DNA of 64,000 nucleotides, taken from the NCBI GenBank assembly GCA_964430335.1, contig CAYSEN010000001.1, forward strand, positions 1 to 64,000. The letters are read 5' to 3'. Shown here piece by piece: positions 31,023 to 39,860 of this stretch. The position numbers were made by a program, and so were the translations under genes. The notes under the pieces are model-generated. The model had not been told where the DNA came from. It ran no database searches and saw only the letters and a program-made list of their open reading frames with translations. The first letter of the stretch is position 1. Each line of letters begins with the position of its first letter. The stretch comes from SIBU01 sp964430335 (lineage in GTDB: Bacteria > Patescibacteriota > Minisyncoccia > Phycocordibacterales > SIBU01).

Positions 31023-31373
31023 ATGATCCCCTCAAAAAGAAAGGTTGGAAAACACCTATTTAAAGCCGTTTTATCCAAAAACCGGTCATTTCATTCTGAT
31101 CATTTTAATTTAAAAATAAGCAATATTGGTAAAAATAAGGCTAAGTTTTCGGTTGTAGTGTCTAAAAAGGTTGAAAAAACCGCAGTTAACAGGAACCTAA
31201 CCAAAAGAAGGGTTTATGGTGTATGCAGACCGTTGATAAAAGACGTTGTTTCTGGAACTGTTGGTGTGTTTTTCGTGAAGAAAAGCGTTGTAGGTATACC
31301 TTTCAATGATTTGGAGCTAGAAGTCAAAAATCTGATTAGTAAAACTGGTATCATCTCAAAAATTACGCTATAG
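31023..31373 (+). CDS. rnpA: Ribonuclease P protein component
   Basis: 116-residue basic protein assisting the catalytic RNA in trimming tRNA 5' ends. The family RNR motif is present as KTAVNRNLTKRRVY (near residue 58), with the preceding strand FSVVVSKKVEK. Second gene of the rpmH cluster, as in most bacteria. The RNase P RNA itself was not found in this window. Confidence 0.93.
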   Translation: MIPSKRKVGKHLFKAVLSKNRSFHSDHFNLKISNIGKNKAKFSVVVSKKVEKTAVNRNLTKRRVYGVCRPLIKDVVSGTVGVFFVKKSVVGIPFNDLELEVKNLISKTGIISKITL

Positions 31374-31382
31374 TGTTGGCTA

Positions 31383-32108
31383 ATGATAAGCCATATATTT
31401 AACCTAGTGTTTTACCAGCCGTTGTATAACGGCCTCATTCTTTTGATGGATCTTATTCCTTGGGCTGACGCGGGGGTCTGTGTTGTTATTTTTACAATAC
31501 TGGTTAAGCTCGCCCTATTCCCTATTTCCCAGAAGGCCACAATCACTCAGCTTAAATTAAAGGCTCTAGAACGCGACTTAGCTGAGCTCAAGGAAAAGCA
31601 TAAGGATGACAAAGAGGCTTACACTAGAGCCACTCTAGCTTTTTATAAAGAAAAGGATGTTAATCCATTCTCGACTTTTTTCCTCACCTTAATTCAAATA
31701 CCTATAATTTTAAGTCTTTACTACATTTTTTACAGCGGAGGATTACCTGTGGTTGATAAAGCAATCCTATATTCTTTTGTTAAGGTTCCTGAGGTTGTCA
31801 TGCACTTTTTAGGGTTTATAGATATTACACATGGTAGTATTTATCTAGCAGTTTTGGTTGCCGTCAGTCAGTATTTCCAAATTAAATTTTCAATGCCAGA
31901 TCAAAAACCTCACACCCCTGGCACTTCAATGAAAGATGATTTTGCAAAGGTTCTAAATTTACAAATGAGATATTTCTTACCAGCTTTTGTAGGAGTCATT
32001 GCCTACAATATTTCTGGCGCCGTCTCTCTTTATTGGATCACTAGCAATCTTTTTGCCATAGGTCAGGAAATTTATGTAAGAAAGTCCTTTTTAAAAAGAA
32101 CAACATAA
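31383..32108 (+). CDS. yidC: Membrane protein insertase YidC/Oxa1
   Basis: 241-residue insertase of the short type without the large periplasmic domain. Five hydrophobic segments are visible: YNGLILLMDLIPW, CVVIFTILVKLALFPIS (with the conserved positively charged groove residue), FFLTLIQIPIILSLYYIFY, and two nearer the C-terminus (IYLAVLVAVSQYFQ; FVGVIAYNISGAVSLYWITSNLF). No lipoprotein signal. Nine bases after rnpA. Confidence 0.93.
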   Translation: MISHIFNLVFYQPLYNGLILLMDLIPWADAGVCVVIFTILVKLALFPISQKATITQLKLKALERDLAELKEKHKDDKEAYTRATLAFYKEKDVNPFSTFFLTLIQIPIILSLYYIFYSGGLPVVDKAILYSFVKVPEVVMHFLGFIDITHGSIYLAVLVAVSQYFQIKFSMPDQKPHTPGTSMKDDFAKVLNLQMRYFLPAFVGVIAYNISGAVSLYWITSNLFAIGQEIYVRKSFLKRTT

Positions 32109-32117
32109 ATAAAATCT

Positions 32118-32606
32118 ATGCCTTTAGATAACACGGTTGAAATCATAAAGAATATTCTAGGTTTAATGGGTTTAAGGTTTGATTCGGTGGAGAAGGTTGA
32201 AGATTCGAAATCGAATTATTTTAAGTATTTAATAAAAACAGAAGAATCGGGAGTATTGATAGGTCCAAACGGAGCGAATCTAGATGCTTTAAATTACTTA
32301 GTACGAAAAATTGTTAGTAAGCAAAATGGCGACGAAACCTCAGCTAAGTTCTCTATTGATGTGAATGGATATCACGATAAAGCCCTTGAGTCCTTGAAGA
32401 CTAAGGCAAAAATAATGAGCGACAGAGCCAAATCTTTTAAAATTGATGTAGAACTAGACCCTATGTCGTCTTACGAGAGAATGATCGTTCACTCACACCT
32501 CGAAGGTGTTCCAGAAATTAAAACCGAATCAATCGGTGAAGGTTCTAGTAGAAGAGTGGTAATAAAATATATCGGAGCTGTCTCGAATCCAGAGAAATTT
32601 ATTTAA
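32118..32606 (+). CDS. jag: Jag/KhpB-like RNA-binding protein (KH-R3H)
   Basis: 162 residues: a KH domain with the GxxG-type loop in LIGPNGANLDALNYLVRKIV (near 48-66) and an R3H domain near the C-terminus (SYERMIVHSHLEGVPEIKTESIGEGSSRRVVI). The N-terminal Jag-N domain is missing or reduced, giving about the smaller KhpB form. It lies at the end of the rpmH cluster and overlaps the convergent 32603-33844 gene by 4 bases. Confidence 0.88.
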   Translation: MPLDNTVEIIKNILGLMGLRFDSVEKVEDSKSNYFKYLIKTEESGVLIGPNGANLDALNYLVRKIVSKQNGDETSAKFSIDVNGYHDKALESLKTKAKIMSDRAKSFKIDVELDPMSSYERMIVHSHLEGVPEIKTESIGEGSSRRVVIKYIGAVSNPEKFI

Positions 32607-33844
32607 TTTGATCCGAGTCTAAGGCTCCAGATATGATAATCAATTTTGTTGGTTATCATTAGGTAATCTTCTTTAGGGCTAAGCATGAGGTTCATTCCGT
32701 CTATATCTTTCTTAGCGTAGTCTTTCAATCTCAATAGTAATTCCCCTGATCCGGTATCCGTATTTATTTTCCATATTTCATCTGAAAACAAAACTTGTCC
32801 TTTATACCAAGAGTCCGGGTACAAACCTTGCGGAATATATGATGGAACACTGCAATAGATAATTTCTTGGTTATTCTTTGACCAGACACATTTTTCTGGG
32901 AATGTAGAAACTGGCGTGTCGGTTACCTTCCCTGTTTTGAAGGAATAGATCTTAAAATTTATTCCACCTGATGTGCTTTCCGAATAAACTGCGCGCTCGC
33001 CTTTCAAATCAGTTTTAGTGGTCAGTCCATTTATGTTAGATATCGCCTTTGTTAATTGGCCGTTTTTAGCATTTAGCATAAACATTACCCCACCGGCGCC
33101 TGCAGATGGTTTCGATGTTATTGTGATAATGTTTGAGCTAGGCCAATCAACTAGCCACTCCGTAAGTGGTGAATCAAAAATTTGTGTCCTTTTAGCGTTA
33201 TCAAAATCTGCCACAATTCCGTTACTGCCAACCGAACTCTGGAGTAAATAAAAGATTTTATCTTTGTCTGGGTTGATTGTGATTGATTTGATATTTTCCG
33301 CCATAAAATTACCACCCAAAGCACCGTCTGGATGATCAGAGTTTTTGTCCTGTATGTAGGCGTTGTATGACTTTATGTTATCGCTATCATCCTCCGCGTA
33401 TCTTATTATTATTTTCTTCCCTGTTTTGTCCCAAATCGCTTCTTCGATTTTTGGAATGGTCGTGTTGGTCACTCGATCCTCGGCGTCATTTTGGGGACTA
33501 ACATTGTATACATTACCTGTCCCTTTTTCTATAAAGCTAACAATAATATTTGACGAACTCGCCGTGATTGTCGCTCCTGCAATCGGTCTGGTTGAGAGTT
33601 CTTTTAAAACAGGGATAAACGCGTTTCCTGTCGGTGTTTCGCTCTGGCTGGGTGTGCTAGTACCGATGTTTGTTTCTGGGCTGGGATTCTCACCTCCTGG
33701 GAAGGGGTTTTCGATTTTAGGGTTTTGGTTTTGGTTTGAATCTACCTTATTGTTATTTTTTGTATAAAAATAGAAAACAAGCAGGCCTCCTGAAACCAGA
33801 AGCAAAACCAAAATAATTATGATGATAGCGGTTTTTTTAGACAT
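32603..33844 (-). CDS. Membrane-anchored beta-propeller-like protein (413 aa)
   Basis: One N-terminal membrane helix (residues about 4-26, AIIIIILVLLLVSGGLLVFYFY), a Pro/Thr/Ser/Asn linker to residue 75, then repeated beta-strand units such as KKIIIRYAEDDSDNIKSYNAYI, IKSITINPDKDKIFYLLQ and MNLMLSPKEDYLMITNKIDYHIWSL, resembling WD40/TolB-like propeller blades. Last gene of the type IV secretion operon, directly abutting the pilin-like gene, so it may be a surface accessory. No family identified with confidence. Confidence 0.7.
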   Translation of the reverse strand: MSKKTAIIIIILVLLLVSGGLLVFYFYTKNNNKVDSNQNQNPKIENPFPGGENPSPETNIGTSTPSQSETPTGNAFIPVLKELSTRPIAGATITASSSNIIVSFIEKGTGNVYNVSPQNDAEDRVTNTTIPKIEEAIWDKTGKKIIIRYAEDDSDNIKSYNAYIQDKNSDHPDGALGGNFMAENIKSITINPDKDKIFYLLQSSVGSNGIVADFDNAKRTQIFDSPLTEWLVDWPSSNIITITSKPSAGAGGVMFMLNAKNGQLTKAISNINGLTTKTDLKGERAVYSESTSGGINFKIYSFKTGKVTDTPVSTFPEKCVWSKNNQEIIYCSVPSYIPQGLYPDSWYKGQVLFSDEIWKINTDTGSGELLLRLKDYAKKDIDGMNLMLSPKEDYLMITNKIDYHIWSLRLGSN

Positions 33845-34939
33845 TTAATTATTTGGCCAATTTCTGCAACTAAGTAGAATATGACTCTTGCCAGATGTCT
33901 GACCTGTTTGATCCGCACAAGCCTTTTTAATAATTTCGATTGTTTCATCGGCTTTTTTTCTTATTGCCTTTGCTAGCTCTGGGTCACTATACTGATTATT
34001 TGCCCTACTTATTGCGGCGACAGCTTCATTGTCTACCGTTCTCATCATCTCGTTGGCAATCTTAGAGTTCCCTTTGTTTATATCGTTGAAGGCTATGAAC
34101 GGAGCGGTAATATTTAAATTTTGAAATTTATCTAACTCCAATTTTTTAGCAGCGGGCTCGTCATTGAACCTAAGCATGTCTTTTATTTCGTTGTTAAAAC
34201 TACCAATCATTAATTTTTGATAGCCTGACGCATTTTGAGCACTATCAGCAGACAGGTCATTTACCGTCTGATTAACAGCAAGTCTCCTATTCATTTCTAT
34301 TGCTTTTTGTGATTCCATTTGCAACGCGTCTTTTTCCAGTTTATCAGCTGCGTCCCTCATGGCCACATAAGATTCTGGACTGGTTGCCTGATCCATTTGA
34401 GACCGGATCTGATTAGCCGTGGCCTTCTTTTCATCGGCGGTTTTTGTTACGTCAGCAACTTCTTGTCGCAATTTAGTATAAAGATTATCGAGGGTTTGAA
34501 GATCTGTCGGAGCCAGAATTTCTTTACCAGCCTTTGCCTGCTTCCAGAATAGAAAATTCATACTCACGAGCGTTGGGTCAATGGTATACAAAATAATGTA
34601 GGAAGTAAGAGCAAGTATAAGCCCTCCAATAGCTCGCTCTATTCTCGCCTTCCCTTCCTCTTTTCCTGTAATAGCGTCGGTCGATAGGTATTCAAAACCG
34701 CCAAGAACTATCATTAAGAATGCCAAAATACCTGCTAAAGCAATCCCGACTTTAAATGAACCAATTAAATAAACAGAAAGGTTGGTAGCACATGGTGGAG
34801 TGGCACAGTTGGGCGTCGTGCCTGGGATAGGCGCAAGTGGTACATAGTCAGCTGCCGAGAGTGTTAAAACTGGTAAAAGAAAAAAACTTAGGATTAGCAG
34901 AGTTTTAAATAGGCTGTTTTTTATTTTTTTTAATCGCAT
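33845..34939 (-). CDS. VirB2-like pilin protein with long helical tail
   Basis: 364 residues. A signal peptide (LLILSFFLLPVLTLSAADY) precedes two hydrophobic helices, YLIGSFKVGIALAGILAFLMIVLGG and AIGGLILALTSYIILYTIDP, with a charged loop (GKEEGKARIER) between them: the VirB2/TrbC pilin arrangement. Unlike ordinary VirB2, about 230 residues of predicted helix and coiled coil follow, ending with a Cys pair (KKACADQTG, LLSCRNW). It may be the main pilus or a membrane-platform subunit. Five bases after the 337-aa gene; same operon. Confidence 0.7.
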   Translation of the reverse strand: MRLKKIKNSLFKTLLILSFFLLPVLTLSAADYVPLAPIPGTTPNCATPPCATNLSVYLIGSFKVGIALAGILAFLMIVLGGFEYLSTDAITGKEEGKARIERAIGGLILALTSYIILYTIDPTLVSMNFLFWKQAKAGKEILAPTDLQTLDNLYTKLRQEVADVTKTADEKKATANQIRSQMDQATSPESYVAMRDAADKLEKDALQMESQKAIEMNRRLAVNQTVNDLSADSAQNASGYQKLMIGSFNNEIKDMLRFNDEPAAKKLELDKFQNLNITAPFIAFNDINKGNSKIANEMMRTVDNEAVAAISRANNQYSDPELAKAIRKKADETIEIIKKACADQTGQTSGKSHILLSCRNWPNN

Positions 34940-34944
34940 TTTAT

Positions 34945-35958
34945 TTAAAATTGAACCTCACTTGTTTTTCCAAAACTCAAAGAGATGTCATTTGCTGCCA
35001 TTTGGAACATCTTATCTGGGTTTGAAATTTGAAGGCTTACAAAGGATACACCTTTTGTGTCTTTGTCTTGCCTAAAAATTAAAGTGCTTTTGTTACCAGA
35101 ATTTACAATGTTGCCATTTTGTCTCCATTCATATTTCAAATTATTACCTTCCCTCTCTTTTGCGCCAATAAAATATGGAATACCGACAATGCTTATTTCA
35201 GATTGACTAAGTACTGTATTGCTACTTAAGGCTCTGTTGTACTGTATTCCATATATAGGACTGTTTTCATAAAACAAGAGTTGAGGCAGTTGAGGTGCTA
35301 GGGAAATTGTTTTTGAAGCGTTGTATTTTTTATCTAACGTGGACACATCTACTGATATTTTAACTGTGTTTGGCAACGTTCCGCCAGTGTAAATCATGTA
35401 ATTTTTACCTAAACCTGAGGCTTGGGAAACTGCATCTCCGTCTATTGACCACGTGTATACTAGATTTTTAGAAGATTCCTGAACGCCTCCGATAACAATG
35501 TTTGGCACTGCGACAATCTTAACACTCCCCTGCATTGGATAGATGGCCTTACCTTTATAGAAAGGAGGTGTATAGGATTGTGCCTCCCAAATCAAATCCA
35601 CATTTGCCGGGTTAATGTTTAGAGTTTGTTGGTATGATTGCCCATTCTTGTCTTTTATTAAAACAAGAATGTTTGTACTGCTACCAATGGGGCCAGTTTT
35701 AAACATTAATGTTTTGTCACCAGTGGCCTCCTTTTCTAGTTGACCGTTAATGAACCAAGATATTTCAGTTCGGTTTAAATCAATTGCATAGCTCTCCAAA
35801 TTAACTTTAACGAATTGGTTTGGTCCGGGATAAGTAGGATCAGTGGTTATCAGTATGTTGTTTGAACTTCCAGAACCGCCTAATACTTGAAGGTCGGCAA
35901 ATGATACTAAAGGTAATAAAAATAAAGCTATGAGAAATGTGATTGAAACAGGTTTCAT
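34945..35958 (-). CDS. Secreted beta-sandwich protein (337 aa)
   Basis: Signal peptide MKPVSITFLIALFLLPLVSFAD, then three to four Ig/PKD-like units: ISWFINGQLEKEATGDKTLMF, LVYTWSIDGDAVSQASGLGKN and LKYEWRQNGNIVNSGNKSTLIF share the W-x-(I/Q)-(D/N)-G core of such folds. No enzyme motif. Between the cytoplasmic-membrane protein and pilin-like genes of the secretion operon, so probably an external structural component. Confidence 0.75.
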   Translation of the reverse strand: MKPVSITFLIALFLLPLVSFADLQVLGGSGSSNNILITTDPTYPGPNQFVKVNLESYAIDLNRTEISWFINGQLEKEATGDKTLMFKTGPIGSSTNILVLIKDKNGQSYQQTLNINPANVDLIWEAQSYTPPFYKGKAIYPMQGSVKIVAVPNIVIGGVQESSKNLVYTWSIDGDAVSQASGLGKNYMIYTGGTLPNTVKISVDVSTLDKKYNASKTISLAPQLPQLLFYENSPIYGIQYNRALSSNTVLSQSEISIVGIPYFIGAKEREGNNLKYEWRQNGNIVNSGNKSTLIFRQDKDTKGVSFVSLQISNPDKMFQMAANDISLSFGKTSEVQF

Positions 35959-35985
35959 GTACTAATATTTTATCACAGAAAAAAA

Positions 35986-36888
35986 TTATTCAGTTAAGCT
36001 GTTTTCCTCATCTTCTTTAGCCTTTTTTCTTTGACCGTAAGAGAGAGATAAATCTAGCAAATTACTTCTAAACTTTAAGGCGTCTTTGCTTTTTTGCCTC
36101 TCCTCGTTGTTTGCGCTCCCCCTTAGGTCTAGGCTGTTAGGATCTGAAGCGTCATCTTCCGCCCCTTGGTCAGAATTATTGTTACTATAACTTCTGCTTT
36201 CACGACTGGTCTGCCTTCTCGAGGTTTTTTGTTTCGGTGTGCTGTTTCTGTTGTTTTGATTTTCCTCCCCGATTGCTCCTTCATTGTTGTCTCCCAATTC
36301 ACCACCATCTGAGTCTCCGTTTTCTTGATCATCATCCCCCTCCTCATCTTCGTCATCTAATTCCGGAGGAACGGATTCGTTTTCTGCCACCTCACCCGCT
36401 AGAGAGGCTCCTTCGGCACCAGCACCTACTTCTGCCCCTACCCCAGAGGCCACAGCTCCTTCAGCTGCCAAAGAAGCACCTCCTGTTTCAGGAGCCAAAG
36501 CCACAGCTCCGGCAGCCACCGCGACTTTTGCAATTTTTGCTAATTTCTTTTCAGCTTCTACGGAAGCGTACATTACAATCCCGTCTAAAAACCAAAATGG
36601 CATCGCGTCTACGTCAGGAATCTCTTCTAGTAAAAACCCTAAACTGACAGTTAGTATTTTAGGTGCGTCAAAATTTACTCCTCTTAAATATAGATATGTC
36701 GGCCAAGCAAGTCCTGTAGCGAAGCTAATAAAACGATTCAAGAGTGTCCCTACAGTTGCTATGAAAGGAATTCCAATCCAATCCAACACAAATTGGGCAA
36801 TATCAATAATGCCGAGAATGGATATAACCATTCCCCACTCTAGTTTGCTGATGTTTGGGCCACTTTTTTTAGCTTTTTTCTCGGCCAT
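35986..36888 (-). CDS. Membrane protein with acidic low-complexity tail (300 aa)
   Basis: Three or four hydrophobic segments in residues 17-115 (WGMVISILGIIDIAQFVLDWIG, FIATVGTLLNRFISF, KILTVSLGFLLEE), an alanine/glycine-rich linker, then a very acidic, Asn/Ser-rich tail (PELDDEDEEGDDDQENGDSD, residues about 175-290). No family recognised. It lies 12 bases after the VirB4 ATPase gene and is probably an inner-membrane part of the same machine. Confidence 0.75.
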   Translation of the reverse strand: MAEKKAKKSGPNISKLEWGMVISILGIIDIAQFVLDWIGIPFIATVGTLLNRFISFATGLAWPTYLYLRGVNFDAPKILTVSLGFLLEEIPDVDAMPFWFLDGIVMYASVEAEKKLAKIAKVAVAAGAVALAPETGGASLAAEGAVASGVGAEVGAGAEGASLAGEVAENESVPPELDDEDEEGDDDQENGDSDGGELGDNNEGAIGEENQNNRNSTPKQKTSRRQTSRESRSYSNNNSDQGAEDDASDPNSLDLRGSANNEERQKSKDALKFRSNLLDLSLSYGQRKKAKEDEENSLTE

Positions 36889-36900
36889 TTGCTAAGGGTT

Positions 36901-38718
36901 TTACTTCTGGTCGCTGCTTTCCAAATCTTGTTTTGCCTGCTTGATCGCAAGTAGTTGTGACGGGTCTGAGGTGATGATCTGGTCTTCAGTGTACGAAGCG
37001 ATCACTTTTATAGCGACGTGCTTTAGTCCCACGAAGAAAATTCCCTCACCTACGTCCGATTCGAGTAGCAGATATTTTTCTTCATCAGTAAGACTAAAAG
37101 TTTTTTGAATTTTATCAATAGACGAGGGTGATTGTTTTAGCAACATTTGAATAGAAGAGTTCGTGATGATAGGTAGTCCGTATGGAGATTTTAGGAAGTC
37201 GTCCACGTCTTGAGTAATGGTTGAAAGACCAAGGTAATATTTTCTTCCTCTTTTTGCCAGTCCAAGTAGGAATGAAGCCGTATCTTCTGATTTCATCATC
37301 CACCAAGCCTCGTCGATAACCAAAAGTCTTTTCTTAAGGTTTTTACGAATGGCGTTCCAGATGTAGTGCATGACTATATACATCGCCACCGGCTTTAGTT
37401 CATCTTCCATGTCTCTAAGAGAAAATACGATAAATTTACTATCAATATCGATGTTTGAAGGTCGGTTAATAAAACCAGCCCAAGTTCCTCTTGTGTATTT
37501 ACTTAGTCTTTGGACCAAAGAGTCCGCTCCTTCCATTCCAGCCAATACCAATTCAAAATCAGACAGAAGTGGTGGCTCTACATTTCTAAAATCTGAATCA
37601 GGTGAAATGTCTTTGAGTGCGTACGTTTCGCTGATTGCGCGGTCTATAAGAGCGTCTTCCTCTGGTGTTAGGCCCCCTAACATGATTCTGAAAAGGCCAA
37701 CAAGGTTAATTATGTTAGAGCGTAAAACATCTGCTGGTGACTCGTCTTCTCTTGGAATAGGCAAATCAAATGGGTTTATATGATGACTTGAGTTTAGTGA
37801 AATCGTAAAGTACTTCCCTCCCGTAGCCTCTGCCATATATTCGTATTCTCTTTCAGGATCAATCACGATAACTTCTGTATCAAACATCAAAGTTCTTAAA
37901 ATTTCCAATTTGGTATTGTAACTTTTACCAGAACCAGATTTCGCAAAAGTAATTGAGTTGTAGTTTTCCAAACTAAATCGATCAAAAAGCACAAGCGAAG
38001 AATTATGTCTGTTGATTCCGTACAAAATACCTTTGTCAGAAGTTAGGTCGAAAGAAGTGAATGGAAAAAGCGAAGAAAGAGGTTCAGAATTTAACTTCGA
38101 ATGAATCATGAGTTCATCCTTAGCCATTGGCATAACACTTCGGAAACCTTGTTCTTGTTGGAAGAGTGCAGGCTTAATGTAAATCAATTTCGATTCCAAA
38201 AGTGATTTTATCTCCGACTCAATTTTGTCGAGCTCTGCATCAGAGTCTGCGTAAATAGACATGTACAGACCAACATCAAATAATTTTTCCTGAGCTTGCA
38301 TCAAATTGTCACGCAACCTCTCAAGGTCTTGATATGCAGTATCTAGCATCGGGTCTCTGACCAGCCCTTTTTTCTCCCTAGTGCTGATTTGGCTTTGAAC
38401 CTCGGCCACTTTTTTCTGAAATTGTCTCAAGACAGTGGCTGTGTCTATCGGGTGAATCATTATGGAAATATCAAAAACCTTGTCTAGGTTTATGATAGGA
38501 GAAAACCACCCAGCTGAAAGAAATCTAGGATATGAAATTACGAAAAAAGTTCTTACGATTTTATCACCCAAGTTTAGCGCTCTCGGACTAACCTTTAGAG
38601 CTGATGGTGCTATAACATCCTTAAGCTCTAATACACCTGCCTCGTAAATTTCTTGTGGAAGAATCGAGGCGATGTCTGGAGTCTTATCTTTGCTTTTTAG
38701 AAAATCAAATAATCCCAT
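36901..38718 (-). CDS. VirB4-type type IV secretion ATPase
   Basis: 605 residues from the ATG at 38718 (MGLFDFLKSKDKTP); a longer frame to 38823 overlaps the upstream gene and is unlikely. VirB4/TraC family: N-terminal segment to about 240, then Walker A AKSGSGKSYNT (near 261), the conserved VIDPEREYEYMAEATGG, and Walker B LLVIDEAWWMMKSED (near 469), followed by STITQDVDDFL. It energises assembly or transport at the inner membrane. Its partner TraC-like gene is immediately upstream; PrgI and VirB6-like genes follow in the same operon. Confidence 0.93.
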   Translation of the reverse strand: MGLFDFLKSKDKTPDIASILPQEIYEAGVLELKDVIAPSALKVSPRALNLGDKIVRTFFVISYPRFLSAGWFSPIINLDKVFDISIMIHPIDTATVLRQFQKKVAEVQSQISTREKKGLVRDPMLDTAYQDLERLRDNLMQAQEKLFDVGLYMSIYADSDAELDKIESEIKSLLESKLIYIKPALFQQEQGFRSVMPMAKDELMIHSKLNSEPLSSLFPFTSFDLTSDKGILYGINRHNSSLVLFDRFSLENYNSITFAKSGSGKSYNTKLEILRTLMFDTEVIVIDPEREYEYMAEATGGKYFTISLNSSHHINPFDLPIPREDESPADVLRSNIINLVGLFRIMLGGLTPEEDALIDRAISETYALKDISPDSDFRNVEPPLLSDFELVLAGMEGADSLVQRLSKYTRGTWAGFINRPSNIDIDSKFIVFSLRDMEDELKPVAMYIVMHYIWNAIRKNLKKRLLVIDEAWWMMKSEDTASFLLGLAKRGRKYYLGLSTITQDVDDFLKSPYGLPIITNSSIQMLLKQSPSSIDKIQKTFSLTDEEKYLLLESDVGEGIFFVGLKHVAIKVIASYTEDQIITSDPSQLLAIKQAKQDLESSDQK

Positions 38719-38722
38719 ATTT

Positions 38723-39373
38723 TTATTTAACTTGAATTGGCTTTTCGGTGTCACCCGGATTAAATATTTTGTAGAAAAGTTCCACCACCTCTTCTGTTCC
38801 GAGCAAAACTGCTCTAATACCACATCTCATAAGTCCTTGTTCTACAACGGAAATTCTCTGTAGCAGTTGGCTTCGGCTCTCCTCAAATGCATCTTGTTTT
38901 CTCTGCGATTTTTCAACCGCTTCTTTTCTGGTCAAGAATTTTCCTGCTAATTCTATCACTCCCCCTTTGGCTTGGAGAGGTGCTGGAGCGTAGGGTATGA
39001 CAACAAAAAAGGTCTTAGTCATAATGCTCGTGCTTTCTGTAAAATTTTTGATGAATTCTATGTACTCTCTTGTTTGAGTTTTCATCAGATCAGTCGTCTG
39101 GTTTTTGTAGGTCTCTTCTAGGAGTGCAATATATGGTCTGATATCCAATTTTCTCGATTCGATAAATAGTTGCACGGAAAAATCTAGAGAATTTAGAAAG
39201 TTCTGGAATTGCAATATGATAGCGTTTTGGTTGTCCTCAGACTTTAGTGCAAAGTTTAAAGACGAAGTCATGACTATTCCACGAAACGAGCCGTCTCTAA
39301 GCACGACAATACCGTCCCGAACCTCTTTGATCGGTACGAATTCTTGAGTCGCCTTAGAACTTTCTGTCGCCAT
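38723..39373 (-). CDS. TraC/VirB4 N-terminal-domain-like protein
   Basis: 216 residues resembling the N-terminal, non-catalytic part of TraC/VirB4: VPIKEVRDGIVVLRDGSFRGIVMTSSLNFALKS followed by FQNFLNSLDFSVQLFIESRKLDI. No Walker motifs. The stop is 4 bases before the ATPase start, so a VirB4-like function is carried by two adjacent genes that probably form one complex. Confidence 0.8.
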   Translation of the reverse strand: MATESSKATQEFVPIKEVRDGIVVLRDGSFRGIVMTSSLNFALKSEDNQNAIILQFQNFLNSLDFSVQLFIESRKLDIRPYIALLEETYKNQTTDLMKTQTREYIEFIKNFTESTSIMTKTFFVVIPYAPAPLQAKGGVIELAGKFLTRKEAVEKSQRKQDAFEESRSQLLQRISVVEQGLMRCGIRAVLLGTEEVVELFYKIFNPGDTEKPIQVK

Positions 39374-39423
39374 GCCTTGTATTATAACTTAGATTGCGAT
39401 TGTTATTAACGATTTTTCTGTGC

Positions 39424-39852
39424 CTATCTATTTTCCATAGTCTCTTTTACTCCTGGATTCTGAGTGTCATTTATATCAAGGCTCCATGTGAGATCCTTGA
39501 GTTTGCTATCAGATAACTTTGGAACATATAGAGGTGACTGTGACTCCACTTCTTCTTTGTGCTGAGGTTTCTTCTCAGTTTTCTTCCAAATATAGAGCTT
39601 GTCAGTGAAAAAATATTTAAATGCTGCTTCAACCACAAAGACGAAAGGACGATTGTTAACCTTGTATAGCGCTAAAGCAAGGGAAAATGCTATTACTGGA
39701 GCCATTAAAAATATGGCGATATAAAAGTTTAGGTAATGGTATATTATAAATGAAAGACCTGCCCCACCAGCAAGATAGACAAATTGTTTGACCGTAAAAG
39801 GGCCGAAAATTTTGTCTTCAATTTCTATGAATTGTGGAACTTGGAATCTCAT
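39424..39852 (-). CDS. PrgI/VirB3-like protein
   Basis: 142 residues. MRFQVPQFIEIEDKIFGPFTVKQFVYLAGG is the characteristic start of PrgI-family proteins, followed by two membrane helices (residues about 24-45 and 46-62) and a cytoplasmic tail. PrgI is the VirB3 counterpart in Gram-positive and CPR secretion systems and always neighbours VirB4, as here. Confidence 0.9.
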   Translation of the reverse strand: MRFQVPQFIEIEDKIFGPFTVKQFVYLAGGAGLSFIIYHYLNFYIAIFLMAPVIAFSLALALYKVNNRPFVFVVEAAFKYFFTDKLYIWKKTEKKPQHKEEVESQSPLYVPKLSDSKLKDLTWSLDINDTQNPGVKETMENR

Positions 39853-39860
39853 TTGTTTTT

